Assembly: GCF_037997115.1 (NCBI RefSeq)
Contig: NZ_CP150484.1
Span: 3,408,356 to 3,449,780 of the forward strand
DNA length: 41,425 bases
Reading direction: 5' to 3'
From: Amycolatopsis coloradensis
GTDB lineage: Bacteria; Actinomycetota; Actinomycetes; Mycobacteriales; Pseudonocardiaceae
Below, one piece after another: positions 1 through 6,508 of this stretch. Under the pieces are notes generated by a model. That model saw only the letters and a program-made list of their open reading frames with translations, was not told the origin of the DNA and did not search any database. Numbering within the stretch: position 1 is the first letter of the stretch; every line of letters starts with the position of its first letter. The translations under genes and the position numbers were made by a program.

Positions 1-82
1 ACGTCTGATTTGTCCGATTACCGAGCCTCCCCGCGCCGACAGGATGCGAAGCGCAATTCCTTTCGACAACAAGGAGAACCGC

Positions 83-258
83 GTGAGCATCGGGCAAGAG
101 GTCGGATCGTGGCGGGAACTGGGCCGCCATACGAGCACCGGCAGGCGGCGGCCACGATCGCGACGATCCTGGCGATGTCGACCGCGTTCGGCGCGGCGGT
201 CGCCGGTCTGCTGGTCAACTTCGGTGGTCACGTCTGCGAGGTGGCTGTTGCGGCCTGA
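83..258 (+). pseudogene. Possible frameshifted small membrane protein
   Basis: An AAGGAGA ribosome-binding site at 74-80 sits just before GTG 83. This frame opens with SIGQEVGSWRELGRHTSTG and then turns into an Arg/Ser-rich reading typical of out-of-frame GC-rich DNA. The +2 frame over about 148-255 instead encodes a hydrophobic helix (AAATIATILAMSTAFGAAVA) and stops at 258. A single indel near 140-150 would join them into a membrane peptide of about 58 residues. The alternative is an intact 49-residue ORF from GTG 109, with AAGAGG at 95-100 as its site. I do not recognise a family. The rest of 1-375 shows no further gene, RNA or clear hairpin. Confidence 0.25.
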
Positions 259-375
259 GTCCGGTCAGTTCCGGGAGCGCCTCGTGCGCACGCGCGGGGG
301 CGCTTCCGGACAACGGCCGTCGCACCGGATGTGCGCCCAGACGATCTTCCCGCCCCGCACCGGCTCACGCGGTGT

Positions 376-789
376 TCACTCCGCGTACGGCTGATCCGTG
401 CCCTTCGCGCTGTAGCCGATGCTCCAGATATAGCCGTCCAGGTCCGCGAAGGTGCCGCCGTACCCGCCCCACGGCAAGGCGCCTGCGGGTTTCAGGATCG
501 TGGCGCCGGCCTTCTCCGCCTCCGCGACGACCTCGTCGACGCGGGTTTCGCTGCGGACGACGTAGGTGAGGACCAGCCCGCTGAACCCGCTGCCTTCGGG
601 GCTCGTGCCCACCTGACCGGCCAGTCCTTCGCGGCCGTAGAAGCCGACCCGCGAGCCGCCGTCCGGTTCGAAGAACACCGAGACGCCGTAGTCGTCCTTG
701 ATCTTCCAGCCGAGCCCCTCCGTGTAGAACGCCTTGGACCTGGCCAGGTCCTGGACACCGAGGAGGATCGAGCTGACGTGCGCTTTCAT
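376..789 (-). CDS. VOC (glyoxalase/bleomycin-resistance fold) family protein
   Basis: 137 residues, the usual length for a single-chain VOC protein with two beta-alpha-beta-beta-beta modules. The first module opens with SSILLGVQDLARSKAFYTEG, the second contains GGYGGTFADLDGYIWSIGY, the typical DPDG-type end of VOC domains. The ATG is preceded by AGGAGAAC at good spacing. VOC proteins are metalloenzymes or ligand-sequestering proteins; substrate and metal ligands cannot be assigned here. It is transcribed divergently from the ECF41-type sigma gene, and an ECF41-like box faces it (863-869), so it is probably a target of that sigma factor. A second, different VOC gene follows the sigma gene. Confidence 0.85.
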   Translation of the reverse strand: MKAHVSSILLGVQDLARSKAFYTEGLGWKIKDDYGVSVFFEPDGGSRVGFYGREGLAGQVGTSPEGSGFSGLVLTYVVRSETRVDEVVAEAEKAGATILKPAGALPWGGYGGTFADLDGYIWSIGYSAKGTDQPYAE

Positions 790-829
790 GATGTTCTCCT
801 GTGGACTCGAAAGGTGGTCGGACCGGCGA

Positions 830-892
830 TGTCACATCGGGACGGGCTCACCGGTCATTCGATGTGACAGACCCGGACGGAGGAATGTGACA
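830..892. promoter_or_regulatory. Divergent ECF41-like promoter boxes
   Basis: The gap between the VOC gene and the sigma gene holds three TGTCACA hexamer-plus-one boxes. On + it lies at 830-836, followed after 16 nt by GGTC (853-856). On - they lie at 869-863, followed after 18 nt by CGTC (844-841), and at 892-886, followed after 16 nt by TGTC (869-866). From memory, the published ECF41 promoter is TGTCACA-N16-CGTC. TGTCACATCG (830-839) and CGATGTGACA (860-869) are a perfect 10-bp inverted repeat. GGAGG for the sigma gene lies at 879-883. Confidence 0.6.
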
Positions 893-893
893 G

Positions 894-1748
894 ATGGCCG
901 AGCACGATTGGGTGAGCGAGCGGTTCGCCGAGCACCAAAGCCGCTTGCGGGCGGTGGCCTACCGGATCCTCGGCTCACCCGGGGAGGCCGAGGACGCGGT
1001 GCAGGAGGCGTGGCTGCGGGTCAGCCGCGCGAACACCGACGAGATCGAGAATCCGGCGGGCTGGCTGACCACGGTCGTCGCCAGGGTGTGTCTGAACATG
1101 CTGGAATCCCGCCGCGCCAGGCGGGAGGAGTCCGCCGGGGCGCTGCCGCCCGAGCCCGCTGTGCCGGACACCGGCCAGGAAGACCCGGAGGACGAGGCGT
1201 TGCTGGCCGACTCGGTCGGTGTCGCGCTGATGGTGGTGCTGGACAAGCTGACCCCCGCCGAGCGGCTCGCGTTCGTCCTGCACGACGTGTTCGCCGTGTC
1301 GTTCGGCGAGATCGGCACCGTCCTGGGCCGTTCCCCGGCCGCGTCCCGGCAGCTCGCCAGCCGGGCGCGGCGCCGGGTGCAGACCGCCTCCGACGAGACC
1401 GACGCCGCGCGATCCCCGAAGCGGGAGGTCATCGCCGCCTTCCTGGCCGCGGCCCGGAACGGGGATTTCGAAGCCCTGCTCGAACTGCTCGACCCGGACG
1501 CCGTGGTCGGCGAGGTCCGCGGCGGCCAGGCGGTGGCGGCCTTCTTCTCCGGACGCGCCGAGGCGGCCCGGCTCGCCCTGGTCGACGGCGTTCCGTCGGC
1601 CGTTTGGTCGCATCGCGGCGAGGCGAAGGCCGTCTTCACGTTCGGCTTCGGCAACGGGAAGATCACCCGGATCGACATCGACACCGACCCGGAGCGCCTC
1701 CGGGGCCTCGACATCGCCTTTCTCAGCGCCAAAGTCAGCGAAGTCTGA
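894..1748 (+). CDS. ECF41-type (SigJ-like) RNA polymerase sigma factor
   Basis: 284 residues: sigma region 2 at about 10-75 (AYRILGSPGEAEDAVQEAWLR, then NPAGWLTTVVARVCLNML), sigma region 4 at about 105-160 (LTPAERLAFVLHDVF, IGTVLGRSPAASRQLASRAR), and a SnoaL/NTF2-like extension from about 175. This architecture is ECF41, whose extension acts as a built-in regulator instead of a separate anti-sigma factor. GGAGG lies 10 nt before ATG. The extension is unusual: where SigJ-like proteins normally carry a DGGGK-type motif, this one reads DPDAVVGEVRGG, and the segment after it looks shortened. TGTCACA boxes upstream suggest autoregulation. The second VOC gene starts 4 nt after the stop and is probably co-transcribed. 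Confidence 0.9.
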   Translation: MAEHDWVSERFAEHQSRLRAVAYRILGSPGEAEDAVQEAWLRVSRANTDEIENPAGWLTTVVARVCLNMLESRRARREESAGALPPEPAVPDTGQEDPEDEALLADSVGVALMVVLDKLTPAERLAFVLHDVFAVSFGEIGTVLGRSPAASRQLASRARRRVQTASDETDAARSPKREVIAAFLAAARNGDFEALLELLDPDAVVGEVRGGQAVAAFFSGRAEAARLALVDGVPSAVWSHRGEAKAVFTFGFGNGKITRIDIDTDPERLRGLDIAFLSAKVSEV

Positions 1749-1752
1749 CGGC

Positions 1753-2151
1753 ATGGACCTCCGGTTCTCCTCCTGCACGCTCGCCGTCCACGATCTCGAC
1801 GGCGCGCTTGGCTTCTACCGTGACGTGCTCGGCTTCACCCTGTGGAACGACGGACCGGTGAGTGTCGGTCCGCCTTCGCAGCCGGACGTGCGGATCATCC
1901 TCGAACCACCCGGCGCCGACCGTGGTGTCTCACCGGCGGACCGGTCCGCGATCGAAGACCTGATGTCCAAAGCCTTGCTGAGCCGTCTCGTCTTCGCGAC
2001 CGACGACTGCGACGGCACTTTCGAGCGCATCGAGGCCGCGGGCGCGGAAGTGATTCAGGAACCGATCGACCGCCCCGGCGGAGTCCGCGACTGTGCCTTC
2101 CTCGACCCCTCCGGCAACATGCTGCGCTTCATCCAGCGGAGGGAAACTTGA
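1753..2151 (+). CDS. VOC family protein co-transcribed with sigma factor
   Basis: 132 residues, single VOC fold. It begins FSSCTLAVHDLDGALGFYRD (beta-alpha of module 1), and ends with RDCAFLDPSGNMLRFIQ, the classic DPxGN signature of module 2. A long insertion (GADRGVSPADRSAIEDLMSK) sits between the modules. The start is 4 nt after the sigma stop, so translation is probably coupled. Its last 23 nt overlap the convergent ligase gene. Substrate unknown. It differs clearly from the VOC protein upstream of the sigma gene, so it is not a simple tandem duplicate. Confidence 0.85.
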   Translation: MDLRFSSCTLAVHDLDGALGFYRDVLGFTLWNDGPVSVGPPSQPDVRIILEPPGADRGVSPADRSAIEDLMSKALLSRLVFATDDCDGTFERIEAAGAEVIQEPIDRPGGVRDCAFLDPSGNMLRFIQRRET

Positions 2152-3094
2152 CGTCCTCGGGCGTCTTGTCCGCCCGCAGTCCTCGCCAGGTCGTGTGCCG
2201 CAGACGGCCGTCCGGGGTCCAGTTCCGGTGCACGACCTCCCCGACGAGTTCGGGCTCCACCCAGTGCACCCGCCGTGCCCGGTCGCGGGGGACCTCCGAA
2301 GCGAACGGTGGCTTCTTCCGTTCCAGCGGGGTGAGCCGGGCGTGCAGGTCTTCGAGGACCTTGTCGCTGAATCCGGTCCCGACGTCGCCGATGTACCGAA
2401 GGCCGCCGGAGTCGTCGTGCGCGCCCAGCAGCAGCGCGCCGAGTGTTCCCGAGCGCCGTCCGTCGCCGGGGCGCCAGCCGCCGATCACGACCTCTTGGGT
2501 GTGCCACAGCGCCCGTTTGATCCACTGCCGCGTCCGCTTGGCGGGGTAGTACCGGCTGTCGAGCTTCTTCGCGATCAGCCCTTCTAGTCCGTGTTGCCGG
2601 ACGACTTCGAGCAACTGATCGGGGGAGATGTCGCCGTCGGTGTACCCCGGCGGGACGGCGATGCGGCCGCCTGCGCCCAGGGACGTCAGCATCTCGCGCC
2701 GGGCTTCGTACGGCTCGTCGAGCAGGACGTCTCCATCGAGGAACAGCACGTCGAAGGCGAAGAAGTGCACTGGGCTGCGTTCCAGCAGCGACTCGTCCGG
2801 AGTGCGCAGATGCCGCGTTTGCAGCAGCGGGAAGCTGGGCCGTCCCTGGTCGTCGAGGACGACGATCTCGCCGTCGAGGACGGCCTCGCGGCCGCTGAGC
2901 GCCTCAGCGGTCACGTCCGGGTACGTCGCCGTGACGTCGAGGCCGCGGCGGCTGGTCAGGCGCGTCTCGCCGTCCCGCGCGACACGCAGGCAGCAGCGGT
3001 AGCCGTCCCATTTGTATTCGTAGCCCCATCCGCCGGTGGGCAGGTCACCGTCGGTCGCCAGCATCGGGGCGATCGCGTCCGGCACGGTGCTCAT
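2129..3094 (-). CDS. ATP-dependent DNA ligase, LigD-ligase-domain type
   Basis: 321 residues, matching a stand-alone nucleotidyltransferase plus OB-fold ligase. Motif I is EYKWDGYR with adenylated Lys28; motif III VLDGEIV, then FFAFDVLFLDG, motif IV EGLIAKK, and motif V QWIKRAL follow in order, and the C-terminal half (GGWRPGDGRRSGTLGALLLG, YIGDVGTGFS) is the OB domain typical of LigD. It seals ends in Ku-dependent non-homologous end joining or serves as an accessory ligase. It is divergent from the polymerase gene at 3141, a split version of the LigD fusion. A TACCGT hexamer (3105-3100) ends 5 nt before ATG and no good ribosome site is seen, so the mRNA may be leaderless. Confidence 0.92.
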   Translation of the reverse strand: MSTVPDAIAPMLATDGDLPTGGWGYEYKWDGYRCCLRVARDGETRLTSRRGLDVTATYPDVTAEALSGREAVLDGEIVVLDDQGRPSFPLLQTRHLRTPDESLLERSPVHFFAFDVLFLDGDVLLDEPYEARREMLTSLGAGGRIAVPPGYTDGDISPDQLLEVVRQHGLEGLIAKKLDSRYYPAKRTRQWIKRALWHTQEVVIGGWRPGDGRRSGTLGALLLGAHDDSGGLRYIGDVGTGFSDKVLEDLHARLTPLERKKPPFASEVPRDRARRVHWVEPELVGEVVHRNWTPDGRLRHTTWRGLRADKTPEDVKFPSAG

Positions 3095-3140
3095 GCCTCA
3101 CGGTACCCCGGAAACCCCGCCGGTGATCTATCGTCGAAGG
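3095..3140. promoter_or_regulatory. Divergent -10 elements, likely leaderless transcripts
   Basis: Only 46 bp separate the two end-joining genes. On - the hexamer TACCGT (3105-3100) lies 5 nt before the ligase ATG; on + TATCGT (3129-3134) lies 6 nt before GTG 3141. Both fit a -10 with transcription starting at or next to the start codon. No Shine-Dalgarno of convincing spacing is present for the ligase. Confidence 0.5.
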
Positions 3141-4058
3141 GTGCCTGAGGAGCGGATAACGGTCGAGGTCGAGGGGCGGCGGCTGGGCCTGTCCAATCTG
3201 GACAAGGTGCTCTACCCCGCGCACGGTTTCACCAAACGCGAGGTCCTCGACTACTACCGCCGGATAGCCCCCGTCATGCTCCCCCATCTGCGCGACCGCG
3301 CAGCCACGTTCCGCCGGTTCCCCGACGGTGTCGACGGCGAACCGTTCTACGAGAAGAACGTTTCCCGGCACGCCCCCGACTGGGTGCGCACGGCGCGGCT
3401 CACCAACCGCGGCCGCCGGGGCGGGGACGAGACGCTCGACTACCCGGTCGTCGGCGACCTGCCGACCCTGATGTGGGCGGCCAATCTCGCCGCGCTGGAA
3501 CTGCACATTCCACAGTGGATGGTCGGCCCCCGCGGCGCGCGGAAATCGCCTGATCTGCTGGTGTTCGACCTCGATCCCGGGCCGCCCGCGGACGTCGTCG
3601 ACTGCTGCCGGGTGGCCGAGACCCTCAGCGACCTGCTCATCGGAGACGGTCTCACGGTGTACGCGAAGACGAGCGGCAACAAGGGAATGCAGCTGTACTG
3701 CCCGGTGCGCACGCGGTCCGACGAACGCACCTCCGAGTACGCCAAGGCCGTCGCGGAGGAACTAGCGCGCCGCTCACCGGAAACCGTGGTCGCCAGGATG
3801 ACGAAGGCCATCCGCCCCGGTCGCGTGTTCATCGACTGGAGCCAGAACAACACCGCCAAGACCACCATCGCGCCGTACTCGCTGCGGGGCCGTGCCATCC
3901 CGACCGTCTCCACGCCGGTGACCTGGGAGGAGGTCGAAGCCTGCCGCAAGGCCGAGGACCTGCTGTTCACCGCCGAGCAGGTGCTTGAGCGCGTGGAGGA
4001 GATGGGTGACCTGTTCGGCGACATCGCCGAGCATCGGGCGGCCGTCCCCCAACGGTGA
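3141..4058 (+). CDS. LigD-type DNA repair polymerase (primase-polymerase)
   Basis: 305 residues, the size of a single LigD polymerase domain (archaeo-eukaryotic primase superfamily). Metal-binding Asp pair in VFDLDPG (Asp143, Asp145) and the third Asp in FIDWSQNN (Asp232) are present, as is the nucleotide-binding KTSGNKGMQLY segment (about 176-186). N-terminal LSNLDKVLYP is the typical opening of this family. It fills and extends ends during non-homologous end joining. I chose GTG 3141 because the conserved domain starts there; an upstream in-frame start at 3036 would run into the ligase gene. No phosphoesterase or Ku gene is in the window. Confidence 0.92.
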   Translation: MPEERITVEVEGRRLGLSNLDKVLYPAHGFTKREVLDYYRRIAPVMLPHLRDRAATFRRFPDGVDGEPFYEKNVSRHAPDWVRTARLTNRGRRGGDETLDYPVVGDLPTLMWAANLAALELHIPQWMVGPRGARKSPDLLVFDLDPGPPADVVDCCRVAETLSDLLIGDGLTVYAKTSGNKGMQLYCPVRTRSDERTSEYAKAVAEELARRSPETVVARMTKAIRPGRVFIDWSQNNTAKTTIAPYSLRGRAIPTVSTPVTWEEVEACRKAEDLLFTAEQVLERVEEMGDLFGDIAEHRAAVPQR

Positions 4059-4068
4059 CCGGTGTCAT

Positions 4069-4092
4069 GTTTGAACCGTGGCCGACGGGAAA
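4069..4092 (+). promoter_or_regulatory. SigB/SigF-like stress promoter
   Basis: GTTT (4069-4072), 14 nt, then GGGAAA (4087-4092). This matches the general form of actinobacterial general-stress sigma promoters (GTTT-N14-16-GGGTAT-like). It lies about 27 nt before the start of the small gene at 4119, leaving room for the AGAGGAG ribosome site. Prediction by motif only. Confidence 0.45.
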
Positions 4093-4118
4093 CTCCCAGT
4101 TCAGAGGAGTGACCCCGA

Positions 4119-4391
4119 ATGAACGAAACAGTCAAAGACCCCGAAGACCTCTCATGCCGGGCCCTGGCCATGCTGCGAGCCGTGGCTCAGGGCCGGGCTG
4201 AAATCACCATCAGCCTGGAACCGGACCTCTATGTCGACGGCCTGCCGTGCAGCGACCAGAGCACGGCCCACCGCCTCGCCCACGCCGGGCTGATCCGGCT
4301 GCCCGCCGGTGGCGTTCCCGGCAGCCGGGTACCTGCGGAATTGTCCGAAACAGGACAAGATCTCCTGGAGCCGCTGGCGTCCGCCGCCTAG
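4119..4391 (+). CDS. Small protein of unknown function
   Basis: 90 residues, no signal peptide or membrane segment. AGAGGAG lies about 10 nt upstream of ATG. The sequence has an N-terminal helix (LSCRALAMLRAVAQGRAEI), a two-strand segment (ITISLEPDLYVDGLPCS), and a helix-plus-wing-like end (QSTAHRLAHAGLIRLP ... AELSETGQDLL) that resembles a winged-helix reader without being assignable. Two Cys residues. It has good coding bias and its own promoter with a stress-sigma look. The MarR gene downstream has a separate promoter, so the two are probably not one unit. Confidence 0.7.
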   Translation: MNETVKDPEDLSCRALAMLRAVAQGRAEITISLEPDLYVDGLPCSDQSTAHRLAHAGLIRLPAGGVPGSRVPAELSETGQDLLEPLASAA

Positions 4392-4423
4392 GCCCGGAAA
4401 GGCCACTGTGGACTCACGCCCGT

Positions 4424-4442
4424 TCCGCATACGATCTGCGGA
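4424..4442 (+). promoter_or_regulatory. Probable MarR operator with enclosed -10
   Basis: TCCGCA (4424-4429) and TGCGGA (4437-4442) are a perfect 6-bp inverted repeat with a 7-nt spacer. The spacer contains TACGAT (4430-4435), a good -10 hexamer. A dimeric repressor bound here would occlude the promoter of the downstream MarR gene, the usual autorepression arrangement. No strong -35 is seen. Confidence 0.5.
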
Positions 4443-4496
4443 GCGGGTGCGCGGGGGTGCGTGCCCATCGGGCTGGTACCTCCGGGGCCGGTGAGG

Positions 4497-5030
4497 ATGT
4501 GGCTGTTGACCGGGTATCACACACTGGCCGAGACCGAGAACGCGGTGCGGGCCAAACTGGGCGGGATCCCGCTGCTGTGGGAGCGGATGGAGGCGGTGGC
4601 CAATCTCCACCGCGCCGCGACGGCCGTCCGGCTGCATTTCGAGAACTCGGTTCTGCGCACCGCCGGTCTCACCTGGACCGCGTTCGTGGTGCTGTGGGTG
4701 GTGTGGATCTTCGGTGAGAAGGAGACCAGGCACGTCGCCGCGGAATCCGGCATCACCAAGGGGACGCTCACCGGGGTCATGAAAACCTTGGAAGCGCACG
4801 GACTGGTCACCCGGCGCAAACATCCCGTCGACGGACGTTTGGTGCTGCTCGCGCTGACCCCGGAAGGGGAGCGGCTGATGCGGGAGCTCTTCCCGGAGTT
4901 CAACCAGGAGGAAGCGTTCGTCACCGAACGGCTCAGCCCCGCGGACTGCACCGCGCTGGCCGGTTCGCTGCGGGAGATCGTCAGGCAACTGGAGGAGAAG
5001 GGCGAGGAACGGCGTACCCGGAAAAACTGA
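4497..5030 (+). CDS. MarR-family transcriptional regulator
   Basis: 177 residues from ATG 4497; GTG 4461 would add 12 residues (PIGLVPPGPV region) and cannot be excluded. The winged helix-turn-helix occupies about 70-140: TWTAFVVLWVVWIFGEKETRHVAAESGITKGTLTGVMKTLEAHGLVTR, then wing residues HPVDGRLVLLALTPEG, the classic DxRxxxxxLTxxG MarR wing. Dimerisation helices flank it. It precedes a PLP decarboxylase and an amino-acid permease on the same strand and a palindrome lies just upstream, so it probably controls amino-acid uptake and decarboxylation as well as itself. The effector is unknown. Confidence 0.88.
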   Translation: MWLLTGYHTLAETENAVRAKLGGIPLLWERMEAVANLHRAATAVRLHFENSVLRTAGLTWTAFVVLWVVWIFGEKETRHVAAESGITKGTLTGVMKTLEAHGLVTRRKHPVDGRLVLLALTPEGERLMRELFPEFNQEEAFVTERLSPADCTALAGSLREIVRQLEEKGEERRTRKN

Positions 5031-5109
5031 CCCCTACCGAAGACGGTTGCGTGAGGCCTCCGCCGACTCCTACGTTTTTTGGAGCCGAACGAAGCGAAGG
5101 GCGCGCTTG

Positions 5110-6474
5110 ATGGACTTCCGGTACTGGCTCGGTCAGGCGTTGACGTCGAACGAGGCGTGGGCGGAGACGTTCGGCTCCTTCCGGCCGCATCCGTCGCTGG
5201 AGATCTCCGACGGGCGGTTCGAGGCCGCGTTCGAAGAGCTCACGGAGCGGTTGAAGGACAACTATCCGTTCTTCCACCCGTCCTACGCGGGCCAGATGCT
5301 CAAACCGCCGCATCCGGCCGCGGTGGTCGGCTACCTGGCCGCGATGCTGGTCAACCCCAACAACCACGCCCTCGACGGCGGCCCGGCGACCGCCGAGATG
5401 GAACGCGGGGTCGTCCGGCAGCTGGCCACGATGTTCGGCTACACCGAGCATCTGGGGCATCTGACCACCAGCGGCACGGTGGCGAACCTCGAAGCGCTGT
5501 TCGTCGCGCGGGAAACGCATCCGGGCAAGGGGATCGCGTACAGCGCCGAGGCGCACTACACGCACGGCCGGATGTGCGGCGTGCTCGGCGTCGAGGGGCA
5601 TACGGTGCCTGTCGACGCGCGCGGCGCGATGGATCTCGACGCGCTCGAAAAGCTGCTGCGCACCGGGAAGATCGGCACCGTGGTGCTCACCGCCGGCACG
5701 ACCGCGCTCGGCACGGTGGAGCCGGTCCACGAGGCGCTGGCGCTGCGTGAACGCTACGGCGTCCGGGTGCACGTCGATGCCGCCTACGGTGGGTTCTTCC
5801 GGCTTCTGTCCGGGTTGGACGGTCCGGAAGGGCTGCCCGAAGCCCCGTGGCTCGCCATCGCCGAGGCCGATTCGATCGTCATCGACCCGCACAAGCACGG
5901 CCTCCAGCCCTACGGTTGCGGCGCGGTGCTGTTCAAGGATCCCGCGGCGGGCCGGTTCTACCTGCACGATTCGCCGTACACCTACTTCACCTCGGAAGAC
6001 CTCCATCTCGGCGAGATCAGCCTCGAATGCTCCCGGGCGGGTGCGGCCGCCGCCGCGTTGTGGCTCACTTTCCGGGTGCTGCCGCCCACACCCGACGGGC
6101 TGGGCCGGGTGCTCGCGGCCGGACGCCGCGCGGCCTTGCGGTGGGCGAAGCTGCTGGAGGACTCCGAGAGGTTCGACCTGTACCAGCGACCGGAACTCGA
6201 CATCGTCACCTACTTCCCCCGCACGGAACCGCTTTCGCTGTCGAGTATCGACCAGGCGAGCGCGCGGATCCTGCGCAACGGCATGGCCGCGGCGAGGGAA
6301 CCGGTGTTCCTCAGCACGCTGCGGGTGAGCGAGCCGCAGTTCGGTCTGCGTCACACCGGGTTCGACGCGGACGCGGACGGCGCGCGGATCCTGCGTAGCG
6401 TGCTGATGAAGCCCGAAAGCGAGGACCACGTCGACCGGCTCCACGAGCGGCTGGAAGAGTTGTCCCGCGGTTGA
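5110..6474 (+). CDS. PLP-dependent group II amino-acid decarboxylase
   Basis: 454 residues. PLP-binding Lys262 is in IVIDPHKHGLQPYGCG; the cofactor-ring Asp223 is in VHVDAAYGG; TTSGTVANLEAL (about 119-130) binds phosphate and AEAHYTHGR supplies the stacking His. This is the glutamate/aromatic/aspartate decarboxylase fold; the substrate cannot be read from the sequence. ATG 5110 is chosen because GAAGG lies 9 nt upstream and homology begins at once (MDFRYWLG); an upstream in-frame start at 5047 adds unlikely residues. The next gene is an APC permease 34 nt on, so import followed by decarboxylation is the likely role. Confidence 0.88.
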   Translation: MDFRYWLGQALTSNEAWAETFGSFRPHPSLEISDGRFEAAFEELTERLKDNYPFFHPSYAGQMLKPPHPAAVVGYLAAMLVNPNNHALDGGPATAEMERGVVRQLATMFGYTEHLGHLTTSGTVANLEALFVARETHPGKGIAYSAEAHYTHGRMCGVLGVEGHTVPVDARGAMDLDALEKLLRTGKIGTVVLTAGTTALGTVEPVHEALALRERYGVRVHVDAAYGGFFRLLSGLDGPEGLPEAPWLAIAEADSIVIDPHKHGLQPYGCGAVLFKDPAAGRFYLHDSPYTYFTSEDLHLGEISLECSRAGAAAAALWLTFRVLPPTPDGLGRVLAAGRRAALRWAKLLEDSERFDLYQRPELDIVTYFPRTEPLSLSSIDQASARILRNGMAAAREPVFLSTLRVSEPQFGLRHTGFDADADGARILRSVLMKPESEDHVDRLHERLEELSRG

Positions 6475-6508
6475 GCTTCCGGATACACCGCAGACGAATG
6501 GATTCGCC

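Noticed and set aside
10..258. 82-residue ORF starting at position 10
   Set aside because: The first 33 codons have no ribosome site and an out-of-frame composition; only the hydrophobic 3' part looks coding, reported as a possible frameshifted gene instead.
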